This document shows positions 53,776 through 63,278 of a DNA stretch of 64,000 nt, piece by piece (position 1 is the stretch's first letter; each line of letters opens with the position of its first letter). Location of the stretch: positions 2,542,001-2,606,000 of the forward strand of contig NZ_CP023671.1 in assembly GCF_003606265.1 (NCBI RefSeq), written 5' to 3'. The notes below the pieces were generated by a model. That model made no database searches, was not told the origin of the DNA, and saw only the letters and a program-made list of their open reading frames with translations. A program made the position numbers and the translations under genes. Origin of the DNA: Clostridium septicum. Its GTDB lineage: Bacteria; Bacillota; Clostridia; Clostridiales; Clostridiaceae.

Positions 53776-55395
53776 ATGGAAGAGAGAAATGCCGGGAGAG
53801 GCTTTTTAATATTATCTATAGCTGGTTTAGTTGGAAAGTTACTTTCAGCTATCTATATGCCGTTTTTAAGAGGGATAATAGGCGTAGAAGGCTATGGTAT
53901 ATACCAAGCAAGTTATGATGTTTTTATATTTATATTTGCAGTAACAAGCTTAGGGACTCAACCTGCTGTTACTAAGGTTGTTACTGAGCTTAGAGCTATT
54001 GGTAATCATAAAGATGCATTAAGAGCAATGAAACTTGCAAGAAGATATTTAGCTATAATAGGAACTATAGTTACTATATTATTTATGGTGTTTGCATTTA
54101 ATATAGCTAATATTGTTAATTCACCTAGATCGGGATTAGCACTTTTTATTTTAGCTCCTACTATTGTGTTATCAGCTATACTATCTTCATATAGAGGATA
54201 TATACAAGGTATAGAAGATATGAATACCTTAGCTATATCACAAGTTTTAGAGCAAATAATAAATGTAGTGTTAAGTTTACTGTTTGCGTTTTTACTTGCA
54301 AAATTCAGTTTAGAATGGGGAAGTGCAGGAGGAACAGTTGGTACATCTATAGGAGCTTTAGTTGCAATAATCTTTATAATATTTATATATGAAAAAAGAA
54401 ATTATGAAGATGAAGCAATTATTAGTGATGTCTCAACTAAAAGAGTAAGTGATAGGACTATACTAAGAAAACTTATAACATATGGTCTTCCTATAACATT
54501 AGTTGCAGGTATGCAAAATGCTGCAGGTATTATAGATGTAATTAATGTTAATGGCAGATTACTATATGCTGGTTTTTCAGCATCAGAGGTAGAAGGTCTA
54601 TACGGTATACTAGGAAGTTATAAGACATTAATATATGTACCTTTAACAATAGTTACTGCTTTAGGAACAGCTATTTTTCCTAAAATAATTCAAGCTTTTG
54701 TAGAGAGAAACAAAAGGGAATTAAAAAAGCAAATGAGTTATTCTTTTAGAATAACTTATATGATAACTATACCAGCTACGTTTGGATTAGCTATTTTAGC
54801 AGAACCTATTTATAGATTCTTATTTGGAACATCACAAGGATATGAACTTTTATTGTATGGTTCATGTGTTTTAATATTTATGTCAATAACAACTATTCAA
54901 AATACAATACTTCAAGGGATTAATAAATTGTATTTAATATTATTTACTGCAGGATTAGGTATAGTAATAAAATTTGCAGCAAATTACTTTCTTGTTGGAA
55001 TTAAAGAAATAAACATATTGGGAGCTGTAATAGGTAATTTACTTGCATTTTTAGTTCCCACAATAATTAATCATAGGCAATTAACCAGATTTTTTAAAGT
55101 AAAGATTCCGATAATAAAGCAAGCAATAGTTCCATTAATATCATCAATAATTATGTCTTTTGTCATATATGCAATAAAGGTACCTATTATAAGATCTATA
55201 GGAATAATTTCTGTAGGAACATTAGCAACTAGAATTTTAATAGGTTTAGCAACATTTTTATTAGTAAGCATAGGTGGTATAGTTTATTTATACATAATGG
55301 TTTATTTCGGTGGAATAAGAAAAAAAGATTTAGATATGATTTCACCTAAATTATATAAATTTATGCCAAGAAGTATTAGAAGACAGCTAATATAG
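53776..55395 (+). CDS. MVF/SpoVB-type polysaccharide flippase
   Basis: 539-aa polytopic membrane protein with 13-14 helices, of the polysaccharide-biosynthesis flippase group (MOP superfamily). The N-terminal GRGFLILSIAGLVGKLLSAI and MPFLRGIIGVEGYGIYQASYDVF are typical of the SpoVB/MurJ-related cluster. Such proteins flip lipid-linked precursors. A second flippase is encoded convergently immediately downstream, but the two proteins are not close copies. It begins 19 bases after the rRNA synthase gene with an AAAGGGG site. Confidence 0.88.
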   Translation: MEERNAGRGFLILSIAGLVGKLLSAIYMPFLRGIIGVEGYGIYQASYDVFIFIFAVTSLGTQPAVTKVVTELRAIGNHKDALRAMKLARRYLAIIGTIVTILFMVFAFNIANIVNSPRSGLALFILAPTIVLSAILSSYRGYIQGIEDMNTLAISQVLEQIINVVLSLLFAFLLAKFSLEWGSAGGTVGTSIGALVAIIFIIFIYEKRNYEDEAIISDVSTKRVSDRTILRKLITYGLPITLVAGMQNAAGIIDVINVNGRLLYAGFSASEVEGLYGILGSYKTLIYVPLTIVTALGTAIFPKIIQAFVERNKRELKKQMSYSFRITYMITIPATFGLAILAEPIYRFLFGTSQGYELLLYGSCVLIFMSITTIQNTILQGINKLYLILFTAGLGIVIKFAANYFLVGIKEINILGAVIGNLLAFLVPTIINHRQLTRFFKVKIPIIKQAIVPLISSIIMSFVIYAIKVPIIRSIGIISVGTLATRILIGLATFLLVSIGGIVYLYIMVYFGGIRKKDLDMISPKLYKFMPRSIRRQLI

Positions 55396-55430
55396 AAAGG
55401 TGAGCTCTATAGTTAAGGGCTCACCTTTTT
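55396..55430. terminator. Bidirectional terminator between the two flippase genes
   Basis: AAAGGTGAGC pairs with GCTCACCTTT (loop 13), followed by TTTT on the plus strand; it starts at the stop codon of one gene and ends at that of the other. Confidence 0.75.
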
Positions 55431-56929
55431 TAATCTTCTATAACTCCGAAGAAGCTTAATATAGCAAATATTCCAAAAGATAAAAGACATATAATAATAT
55501 TTTTAATTATAAACAAATCTTTTAAAAGTGTATTTGCCAATAGGTTTAAAAGCATAAAAACAAGTACTGAAAGTAATAAAAATATAGTTATATTAGTTTT
55601 TGATAAATTTAAATCTAAATGTTTTTTTACTTCATGAAGATTAATTATAAGACTTAAGGTTGAAGTTATAAACATTGTTATTGCATAACCTAATATGTTT
55701 ATATTTGGAATAGAAGTAAATATAAATAGTGATATAAGTTCAACAGATGCAACTATAAGAGAATTTCTTAAAATAATCCCTTGCCTATTTAACCCGTTAA
55801 GAATTCCAAACATTGTAGTTGATGTAAATAAAATAGGTGCACAAAGAGAACTTATTTTTATATAAGTACCTAAATCATCTCTATTATAGAACATGTTGCC
55901 TAAAGAGTCTGGAATTATATTACAAATTATTGTAGTAGCAAGTCCAAGTAGAAATGCAATTTTCATTACTTTTTTTATTCTAACACATGCATTATAATAA
56001 TCTCCTTTACTTAATGTTTGTGATAAATCTGGTATTATAAGAGAGTTTATAGAACTTACAACAATCATAGGAAAGCTAATGATAGTTAAAGCCATCCCAG
56101 TAAATTTACCTATTAAGCCTAAAGCAGTTGAATAGTCAAATCCTGCAACCATCAAACGTCTAGGAACTATTAATGTAGAAGCTGTTGCAAATAAGTTTCC
56201 TAAAAATCCATTTATACAAAGAGGAAATGCAATTATAAAAACATTAAACAATAATTGTGAGGCTCTTTCAGGTTTATCACGTGTAATTGGGGTTTTCTTA
56301 GATATATGCCTATAATAGCCAAAAAGTAATAATAAACTTTGAAGTTCTCCAATTGCTAAAGAAACATATGCTAAAGTTACTAAACCCTCTAGTGTTGTTG
56401 TTTTAAACATAAATATTAATAGGGCAAGGGTTAATACTCTCATTGCTTTTTCTAAAATATCAATAAGAGAGGGCAGTGTTATTTTAGAGACTCCATAAAA
56501 ATACCCTTTTAAAATATTAGATAATGCTATAAAAACCATAGCAGGGCAAGTAACTCTTATAGCATTAACTGTTCTTACATCATTTACTCCATATTTACTT
56601 ATAATTGGAGAGAAAAGAAAAACAATAACTCCTATGATAACAGCCCAAATAATATTGAATATAGCAACTGATCTCATAGTTTTCTTTATGTTGTTATACT
56701 CTCCTTTTGCACTATATACAGCTGATACTTGAGAAATAGCAGCTATAATACCTGCCGTCATCAAACAAATAAACAAATTATAAACGGGCATAACTAAGCT
56801 ATATAATCCCATTCCTTTAGGTCCTATAAGATTAGATAAATATATTGAAAATATAAAGCCGAGAATTCCGGTTGTTATATTTGATGTAGTAAGTAAGAAT
56901 GAGTTTTTAACAAAATTATCTTTTCCCAA
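55430..56929 (-). CDS. spoVB: Stage V sporulation protein B-like flippase
   Basis: 499-aa polytopic protein, about 14 helices. It opens NFVKNSFLLTTSNITTGILG, then SIYLSNLIGPKGMGLYSLVMPVYNLFICLMTAG, closely resembling Bacillus SpoVB, which is needed for spore cortex synthesis. It starts with TTG at 56929, nine bases after AAAGGAG. It is the better spoVB candidate of the two flippases here, from length and N-terminal pattern. Substrate (lipid II or another undecaprenyl-linked precursor) is known only for the family. Confidence 0.8.
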   Translation of the reverse strand: MGKDNFVKNSFLLTTSNITTGILGFIFSIYLSNLIGPKGMGLYSLVMPVYNLFICLMTAGIIAAISQVSAVYSAKGEYNNIKKTMRSVAIFNIIWAVIIGVIVFLFSPIISKYGVNDVRTVNAIRVTCPAMVFIALSNILKGYFYGVSKITLPSLIDILEKAMRVLTLALLIFMFKTTTLEGLVTLAYVSLAIGELQSLLLLFGYYRHISKKTPITRDKPERASQLLFNVFIIAFPLCINGFLGNLFATASTLIVPRRLMVAGFDYSTALGLIGKFTGMALTIISFPMIVVSSINSLIIPDLSQTLSKGDYYNACVRIKKVMKIAFLLGLATTIICNIIPDSLGNMFYNRDDLGTYIKISSLCAPILFTSTTMFGILNGLNRQGIILRNSLIVASVELISLFIFTSIPNINILGYAITMFITSTLSLIINLHEVKKHLDLNLSKTNITIFLLLSVLVFMLLNLLANTLLKDLFIIKNIIICLLSFGIFAILSFFGVIED

Positions 56930-57118
56930 AGCAATTCACTCCTTTAATCACATTTATATTTATTCTTACAAATAGAAAAATATGATATTAGTTTAAAATT
57001 GAAAATATAAGATTAAATTAAAATATTAAATTAAATAATTTATATATTTTAATTTAATTTTAATGTATAATATCTTAAAAAAGGTTGAAATATTTGTAGA
57101 AAAAAAGGGATGTATGTA

Positions 57119-58858
57119 ATGAATATATATGAAATGTTTATTGAAAATGTACCTTGGCCAATTTGGATAGAAGATTTAGAATCTAGAAGTATATTTTTAA
57201 ATAATGAATATAAAAAAAGATTCATCAAAAAATCTAATAAAACAGATGAAAATATTTTAAATGAGCAATTATTAAATAAATATAAAGAAGAAGCAAAAAA
57301 AAAGGTATTACTAGGAGAAGTAGTTTCTAAAGAGTGCTTTGTAGATGATAAATTTATGAAATATTATGTTATTCCTCTTGAAGGTGAAAATAAAATTGTT
57401 AAAGCTATAGCAGGCGTAATTATAGATATAACAAATAGTGAAGAAGAAGCTTTAAAGTTAAATAATAAAAAGGGGATATTAAGTACAATTATAGATTCAT
57501 TACCAGAATCTATATTTTATAAAAATAATAAATTGCAATTTATTGGATTTAATAAGAGCTTTGAAGATTTTTTTATTAAAAGAGGTATTAAAGAAATAAA
57601 AGGAAAAAATGATTTTGAACTAGGATTTAATGATGATATAGCATCAGAATTTGTTAGACAAGATAAGGAAGTAATGAAAGAAAAAAAGATGAAATATTTT
57701 GAAGTATCAATTAATGATTCTGAAAATAAAAGAATAGAGGAAATTTTAAAAGTTCCAGTTATAAATGATAATGGTAATGTTTTAGGGATTGTTGGATTAT
57801 CTAGAGATGTAACTGAGAAAAAATTATTAGAGGAGAAATTAAGGTATTTAAGTTATACAGATGCTTTAACAGGTTTATATAATAGAAGTAGTTTTGAAGA
57901 GAAAATAAAAGAATTAGATTATAGTGAATATCTGCCTTTAGGAATAATAATGGGAGATGTGAATGGACTAAAGCTTGTGAATGATACAATAGGTCATTTG
58001 GAAGGAGATAAACTTTTAATAAGCATATCAGAAGTTTTAAAACAAGTATGTAAAGATATAGGCTATATTTTTAGATGGGGAGGAGATGAGTTTATAATTT
58101 TACTTCCAAATCATAATGAAAAGCAGTGTGAAGGTATTATAAAAGAAATTATTATTCAATGTAAAAACCATAAATACGATTTTATACAGTTAAGCATGGC
58201 TTTAGGAAATGTAATTAGGGAATCACTAAAAGAAGATATTTATCATTGTATTAGATTGGTAGAGGAGCGAGTATATAGTAAAAAACTGTTAGAGTCGAAA
58301 AGTATAAAAAGCTCAATTTTAAATTCATTTAAAAAGAGTTTAGAGTTCAAGAGTATAGAAACAGAAGCTCACACTAAAAGAGTTATTAAATATTCAACTG
58401 AGATAGGAAAAAGACTAAACTTTACATTATCTCAATTAGAAGAGCTTACTTTAGTTGCTCAATTTCATGAAATAGGTAAGATAGGTATTAAAAAAGAAAT
58501 ATTACTAAAACAAGGTGCTTTAACAAAAGATGAAATTGAAATAATGAAAACACATGTTGAAAAAGGATATAGAATAATAAACGCAGCTAATGAACTATCT
58601 CATATAGCTAACAGTGTGTTAACTCATCATGAAAGATGGGATGGTATGGGATACCCTTTAGGATTAAAAGAAAAAGAAATTCCTTTAATGGCTAGAATTG
58701 TTGCAATAGCAGATTCTTATGATGTTATGGTTATGGGAAGGACATATAAAAAAGCTATAAAAAAAGAAGAGGCAGTAAAAAAATTAAAAGCTGAAGCTGG
58801 AGTAAAATTTGATCCTGAAGTAGTATCAGTATTTTTAGAATATATAAAATCAAATTAG
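57119..58858 (+). CDS. PAS-GGDEF-HD-GYP c-di-GMP signalling protein
   Basis: 579 aa. Two PAS-like regions (about 1-110 with NVPWPIWIEDLES, and 120-245 with DSLPESIFYKNNKLQFIGFN) are followed by a GGDEF domain (250-400; YTDALTGLYNRSSFEE and an intact RWGGDEFIILLP active site) and an HD-GYP domain (410-575). In the latter the usual HDIGK is FHEIGKIGI, with Glu for Asp; HHERWDGMGYP (GYP) is intact. It may both make and break c-di-GMP, with the phosphodiesterase part doubtful. No signal peptide or membrane helix, so a cytosolic sensor. An ATG at 57110 overlaps the GGGA site; 57119 is preferred. Confidence 0.88.
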   Translation: MNIYEMFIENVPWPIWIEDLESRSIFLNNEYKKRFIKKSNKTDENILNEQLLNKYKEEAKKKVLLGEVVSKECFVDDKFMKYYVIPLEGENKIVKAIAGVIIDITNSEEEALKLNNKKGILSTIIDSLPESIFYKNNKLQFIGFNKSFEDFFIKRGIKEIKGKNDFELGFNDDIASEFVRQDKEVMKEKKMKYFEVSINDSENKRIEEILKVPVINDNGNVLGIVGLSRDVTEKKLLEEKLRYLSYTDALTGLYNRSSFEEKIKELDYSEYLPLGIIMGDVNGLKLVNDTIGHLEGDKLLISISEVLKQVCKDIGYIFRWGGDEFIILLPNHNEKQCEGIIKEIIIQCKNHKYDFIQLSMALGNVIRESLKEDIYHCIRLVEERVYSKKLLESKSIKSSILNSFKKSLEFKSIETEAHTKRVIKYSTEIGKRLNFTLSQLEELTLVAQFHEIGKIGIKKEILLKQGALTKDEIEIMKTHVEKGYRIINAANELSHIANSVLTHHERWDGMGYPLGLKEKEIPLMARIVAIADSYDVMVMGRTYKKAIKKEEAVKKLKAEAGVKFDPEVVSVFLEYIKSN

Positions 58859-58860
58859 AT

Positions 58861-58908
58861 AAAAGGAATAATATAGATAATTTTTTGAATATCTATATTA
58901 TTCCTTTT
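58861..58908. terminator. Terminator of the GGDEF gene
   Basis: AAAAGGAATAATATAGATA pairs perfectly over 19 bp with TATCTATATTATTCCTTTT (loop 10). The strand-symmetric A/T ends allow action both ways. Confidence 0.8.
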
Positions 58909-58916
58909 AGTATATA

Positions 58917-59219
58917 TTAAGCTAGATTTTCAGGGTTTAAACAGTATAATTCAGGAATAATAAATACTCCATCTTTTCTAATTAGAATATCATCAAAATA
59001 GATTTCTCCACCACCAAATTCGCCTATATATGTAGCACCATCATCAGTATTAAATATGTCATTTAGTTTTTCACTATTATTAGCCGCAGTTTTGATTATT
59101 TTTTCATCTTTAAATTCAAATCTTATATTATCAAAAGTAAAACCATTATAAACGGCAGGAGTATTATATGTTATATAACCATTTACTGAGTTTTTAACAG
59201 GGGCAGAATAAACCTCTCT
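58917..59219 (-). pseudogene. Remnant of an M29 aminopeptidase gene (C-terminal part)
   Basis: Minus-strand translation from 59219 gives about 100 codons without a start: REVYSAPVKNSVNGYITYNT, then PAVYNGFTFDNIRFEFKDEK, TDDGATYIGEF, GGGEIYFDDILIRKDG, ending VFIIPELYCLNPENLA and TAA (58919-58917). This is the C-terminal region of thermophilic metalloprotease (M29, AmpS/PepS) family proteins. The metal-binding segment normally lying between YIGEF and GGGEIYFDD is missing, and the N-terminal two-thirds are absent. Upstream (59220-59290) the frame dissolves. It is a decayed gene, and is the main content of the 490-base gap 58859-59347. Confidence 0.75.
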
Positions 59220-59347
59220 ATAGTAACACCTTCAAAATTTTAAGATATTTCCGTAATATTAGAATTTATTATAATTTCAAACAATACAGTAATATTTTAC
59301 TTATTATTAAATATAAATTAATCATAAGGGAGAGAGGAGGAGATATA

Positions 59348-60637
59348 ATGAAACACTTTATAAAATTTTTAATAATATCGATTTTAATTGTAACTTGTGC
59401 ATTTGGTATTTTTAAATTAACAAATAAATATGATTTAGATGTAATATATAAAAATATAGATTGGTCTATAACCCTAAAGGGGTGTAACGGTGCAAAAAGT
59501 TTTGATTTTGATAAAGATGGAAATTTATACATAGCTTTTAAAGATACTATAAGAATAATAAATAAAGATGGCAAGGATGAGGTGATAATAAATGAAAATT
59601 CATTTGATATTTTAGATATATTATGGAGTGAAGATAAGCTTTTTATAGCTACAGGCAATAGAGTTATACAATATGATCCTAAAATACATGAAAGTAAAGA
59701 TTTAATTACTGAAATACCTAATAAGGGAGAAAATAAAAATATACAATTATTATGTGATGGAAAAACTTTGTACTTATCTGTCGGAAGTAACACAAATTCT
59801 GGAATAGTATCAGAAAAAGGACAGCCAGAAGATCTTTCAACAATACAATGGATATTATCAGGAAAAAATTGTGGTGAAGTTCAGACGGGACCATTTTCAC
59901 CATACTCTGTAACAGTGGAAAAGGGAGAAAAAACTAAGGAAGGGGTAATAGGAAATGCTTCTATAATTGCTTATGACTTAAAGAAAGGAGAAACATCTAT
60001 ATTTTCCCATGGAATTAGGAATATTAAAGGATTTGATATAGATAGCACAGGTAAGTTAAAGGGAATAGTTGGAGGAATGGAAGATAAAGGGCTAAGACCT
60101 ATTAAGAATGACAAAGATTATATATACGAATTTAAAAAAGGTGCATGGTATGGATGGCCAGATTATAGTGGTGGTGATCCTATTACTTCTCCAAGATTTA
60201 CAGATAATGAAAAGATAGATTTTTTAATTGAAAATCATCCAGTTAAAACTCCTGCTGCACCTTTATATCAACATAAAGATATAAACTCTTTAAATGGATT
60301 TGCTATTGATAAAGAAGGTAGATTTTTTTTAAAAGATACAATGATATTTGCAGACAATAAGAAAGGTTCCTTATATGCTCGTACTGATGAAGGGGTATTA
60401 AAAGAATTGATTGATTTAGGTGAAAATAGTTATGTTGAAAAAGTAAAATTTTATGAAGATGGATTTTTTATTTTAGATAGTAGATTAGGGTGTTTGTACA
60501 GGTTAGAGACTATAAATAATGGTAGTTTATTTAATCTTCCTAAAGTAGTTTGGATATTTGCAATTGGTTTTTTGATAGTTTTAGTAATGTGTTTAGCATT
60601 TAAATTTAATAATAAGAAAGTAGTAAATAAAAAATAA
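59348..60637 (+). CDS. Membrane-anchored beta-propeller, sugar/sorbosone dehydrogenase-like
   Basis: 429 aa. An N-terminal signal anchor (FIKFLIISILIVTCAFGIFK, residues 4-23), an extracytoplasmic propeller and a C-terminal membrane helix (VVWIFAIGFLIVLVMCLAF, near 398-416). Blade motifs include SFDFDKDGNLYIAFKD, LYLSVGSNTNSGIV, FSHGIRNIKGFDIDSTGKL, KGAWYGWPDYSGGDP and FFILDSRLGCLYRL, resembling the soluble PQQ glucose/sorbosone dehydrogenase fold. PQQ use in a clostridium is doubtful, so a binding or sensor role is equally possible. Two membrane ends are unusual for that family. Confidence 0.7.
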   Translation: MKHFIKFLIISILIVTCAFGIFKLTNKYDLDVIYKNIDWSITLKGCNGAKSFDFDKDGNLYIAFKDTIRIINKDGKDEVIINENSFDILDILWSEDKLFIATGNRVIQYDPKIHESKDLITEIPNKGENKNIQLLCDGKTLYLSVGSNTNSGIVSEKGQPEDLSTIQWILSGKNCGEVQTGPFSPYSVTVEKGEKTKEGVIGNASIIAYDLKKGETSIFSHGIRNIKGFDIDSTGKLKGIVGGMEDKGLRPIKNDKDYIYEFKKGAWYGWPDYSGGDPITSPRFTDNEKIDFLIENHPVKTPAAPLYQHKDINSLNGFAIDKEGRFFLKDTMIFADNKKGSLYARTDEGVLKELIDLGENSYVEKVKFYEDGFFILDSRLGCLYRLETINNGSLFNLPKVVWIFAIGFLIVLVMCLAFKFNNKKVVNKK

Positions 60638-60643
60638 TGTTTT

Positions 60644-60681
60644 AAAAGAGAGTATATAATTTATTATATATTCTCTTTCTA
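60644..60681 (+). terminator. Terminator of the propeller gene
   Basis: AAGAGAGTATATAAT pairs with ATTATATATTCTCTT (one G-U), followed by TCTAAT. Confidence 0.65.
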
Positions 60682-60774
60682 ATAATTAGTAGAAAAAAAT
60701 AAAAGTTATGTTAATATTTGGGATAAAGTGGTAGTATAATAATATATACTATTTTTTGAAAGGAGAGAAGGATA

Positions 60775-61311
60775 ATGGGTAAAACTATCATACTTAATTT
60801 ATCTGATGTTAAGCTAAACGGAGATATTTTAGATGTAGGAGAAAGTTTTGGGGTTATATATAATTTATCAAAAGATGTTATGGATGAAGTTTCAGTTGAT
60901 TATATTGGAAGTGAAACAAAACATTTACTTTTAGGTGGAGAATATGATACATGTACAATATTTTTTTGTTTAAGTAATATATGGAGTAATGGAACAAGGC
61001 AAAATTTAATTAAAGAGGTAACTAAATATTTAAGATTTGGCGGAGAAATATGTATTTGGGATATAAATAAAGATGTAGGTGAAGTTATAAATAATAAAAT
61101 TAGAGCGTTATTGCCATCAGGAAAGTTTAAAGAATTTGAGTTCAAAAATTTAAATCCTCTTTCTAAGTCAAATATAGATGATACTAAAGCAATGCTTGAG
61201 AAATATTATGATATAGAGGAAACTAAAGAATGGGAAGATATTCATTTTATAAAGGGAAAAAAGAATATTAATGAGTTTTTGGAGGTTGATACACAGAACT
61301 GTAAGTGTTAA
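60775..61311 (+). CDS. Methyltransferase-like protein, unknown substrate
   Basis: 178 aa. NGDILDVGESFGVIYNLSKD (residues 14-33) resembles the SAM-binding motif I of class I methyltransferases. TCTIFFCLSNIWSN and LRFGGEICIWDINKD fit motifs IV and V/VI, but motif I is degenerate (GESFG for GxGxG), so SAM binding is uncertain. The C-terminus ends DTQNCKC. AAAGGAGAG site, monocistronic. Confidence 0.5.
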   Translation: MGKTIILNLSDVKLNGDILDVGESFGVIYNLSKDVMDEVSVDYIGSETKHLLLGGEYDTCTIFFCLSNIWSNGTRQNLIKEVTKYLRFGGEICIWDINKDVGEVINNKIRALLPSGKFKEFEFKNLNPLSKSNIDDTKAMLEKYYDIEETKEWEDIHFIKGKKNINEFLEVDTQNCKC

Positions 61312-61344
61312 TATTGATAAATATATAAGTAATATAGATATACT

Positions 61345-61393
61345 AAGCCAAGTATTCTTAAAAGATCTGTATTTTAAGAATACTAAGGCTTTT
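61345..61393 (+). terminator. Terminator of the methyltransferase-like gene
   Basis: AGCC and AGTATTCTTAAAA pair with TTTTAAGAATACT and GGCT across a small bulge, followed by TTTT. Confidence 0.75.
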
Positions 61394-61459
61394 AATTATG
61401 TATATTATTATGCTTTCATATAAATAATTAACTTATGATTAAAAGAAGGGAAGAAAAAT

Positions 61460-63130
61460 ATGAAAATTTTACTTACAGCTATAAACTCTAAATTTATACA
61501 TAGTAATCTAGCAGTTAGATACTTAAAGGCTTTTACAAAGGATATGGATTATACTTGCAAAATAAGAGAGTTTTCAATAAATGACAGAGATGAAAAGATA
61601 CTAGAGGAAATAATACAAGAAAAACCAGATGTAGTTGCTTTTTCTACTTATATTTGGAATATAGAAATGATAGGAAGACTGTCAAATCTTATAAAGTTAG
61701 TTGATGATAAAATTGAAATATTATATGGGGGACCGGAAGTATCATATGATAGTCAAAATATTTTAAGTGAGTTAAATGGAGATTACATAATAGAAGGAGA
61801 AGGGGAGAAAACATATAGAGAGTTCGTAGAATATAAAATAGGTCTTAGAAATATTGAAAGTATAAGAGGGTTATACTTTAAAAATAATAGCGAAGTTTTT
61901 TCAAATGGTAAAAGACCATTAATGAATATGAATGATGTTATATTTCCTTATGAACAAGATGAGAACCTTGATAATAAGATTGTTTATTATGAAGCTTCTA
62001 GAGGCTGTCCTTTTAATTGTAAATATTGCTTATCATCTACAACGCATGGTGTTAGGTTTTTAGATATAGATAGAGTAAAGAAAGAATTGCAATTTTTTAT
62101 AAATAAAGAAGTTAAACTTGTTAAATTTGTAGATAGAACATTTAATTGTAATCATAAGTTTGCAATGGCTATATGGGAATTTTTAATTAATCAAGATACA
62201 AAAACTCAATTTCATTTTGAAATATCAGCAGATATATTAAAGAAAGAAGAATTAGAACTTTTAAGAAAAGCGCCAAAAGATAGATTTCAATTTGAAGTAG
62301 GGGTTCAAACTACAAATGATGATGTGTTAACAAGGATAAATCGTTTTGTAAATTTTAGTGATATCAAAGAAAAAGTATTAGAGTTACTTAGTATAAGAAA
62401 TATTAAACAACATTTAGATTTAATTGCAGGGCTTCCAGATGAAGATTTCTATTCTTTTAAAAAATCATTTAACGATGTATATAGTATTAAGCCAGAAGAA
62501 GTTCAACTTGGATTTTTAAAGCTTCTTAGAGGGTCTTCTATGAGGGAAGAAGCTTTAGAATATGGAATGGTATATTCTCCATATCCTCCATATGAGATAT
62601 TAAAAACTAATACTATTTCCTATGATGAAATGTTAAAACTTAAAAAAATTGAAGAAATGGTAGATAAATATTATAATAGTCAAAAGTTTAATAATATATT
62701 AAAGTATTTAGTTGTTAAATTTGACACTCCTTTTGATTTCTATCAGAGTTTAAGTGAGTTTTTTGACAAAAAAGGATATTTTAATAAAAATATAGGAAAT
62801 AATGAGTACTATAAAGTATTTTTAGACTTTAATATGGAAATATTAAAAGAAGATGCTTCAGAGCTTATGGATATAATAAAATTTGATTATTTAAGTTTTA
62901 ATAAAAGAAGAGGAATGCCTTCATTTATAGAAAGAGGATTAAGTAAGGAAGAAGAACAAGAAATAAAGGAGAAAATTAGGGAAAAATATCTTTTAAAGAA
63001 TTATTATGTAGAATCCTTTGGTATAAATATAGAAAAATTTATGCATAATGATAAAATATTAAAAGGAAAATCATACTACTTATTTGGGTATGAAGGTGAT
63101 ATAATAGATATTACAAAAGAAATTTATTAA
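61460..63130 (+). CDS. B12-binding-domain radical SAM protein (DUF4080 type)
   Basis: 556 aa. The N-terminal cobalamin-binding-like Rossmann domain covers residues 1-140 (PDVVAFSTYIWNIEMIGRLS). The radical SAM domain runs from about 170, with the 4Fe-4S motif CPFNCKYC (C-x3-C-x2-C, near 183-190) and later LDLIAGLPDEDFYSF. A DUF4080-like C-terminal region starts at about 370 (LQLGFLKLLRGSSMREEA, YDEMLKLKKIEEMVDKYY). The DxHxxG cobalamin motif is not evident, so B12 binding is uncertain. Substrate unknown; no partner genes adjoin. GAAGGGAAG site. Confidence 0.85.
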   Translation: MKILLTAINSKFIHSNLAVRYLKAFTKDMDYTCKIREFSINDRDEKILEEIIQEKPDVVAFSTYIWNIEMIGRLSNLIKLVDDKIEILYGGPEVSYDSQNILSELNGDYIIEGEGEKTYREFVEYKIGLRNIESIRGLYFKNNSEVFSNGKRPLMNMNDVIFPYEQDENLDNKIVYYEASRGCPFNCKYCLSSTTHGVRFLDIDRVKKELQFFINKEVKLVKFVDRTFNCNHKFAMAIWEFLINQDTKTQFHFEISADILKKEELELLRKAPKDRFQFEVGVQTTNDDVLTRINRFVNFSDIKEKVLELLSIRNIKQHLDLIAGLPDEDFYSFKKSFNDVYSIKPEEVQLGFLKLLRGSSMREEALEYGMVYSPYPPYEILKTNTISYDEMLKLKKIEEMVDKYYNSQKFNNILKYLVVKFDTPFDFYQSLSEFFDKKGYFNKNIGNNEYYKVFLDFNMEILKEDASELMDIIKFDYLSFNKRRGMPSFIERGLSKEEEQEIKEKIREKYLLKNYYVESFGINIEKFMHNDKILKGKSYYLFGYEGDIIDITKEIY

Positions 63131-63227
63131 AATTAAAAAAAATATTAAAAAAAGGGGAAAAAACTATATTAAATGTTTACATAAGGAGTAATTATAGTAT
63201 CATTAGCCTTCATATGAAATAAAATTG

Positions 63228-63255
63228 TTGAAAAATATGCGAAACAGTGTATAAT
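63228..63255 (+). promoter_or_regulatory. Promoter of the V-type ATPase operon
   Basis: -35 TTGAAA (63228-63233), 16-base spacer, -10 TATAAT (63250-63255). It gives a leader of about 150 bases that contains the 23-bp repeats. Confidence 0.55.
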
Positions 63256-63278
63256 TAAAAAGAGTAAAAAGTAATTAA

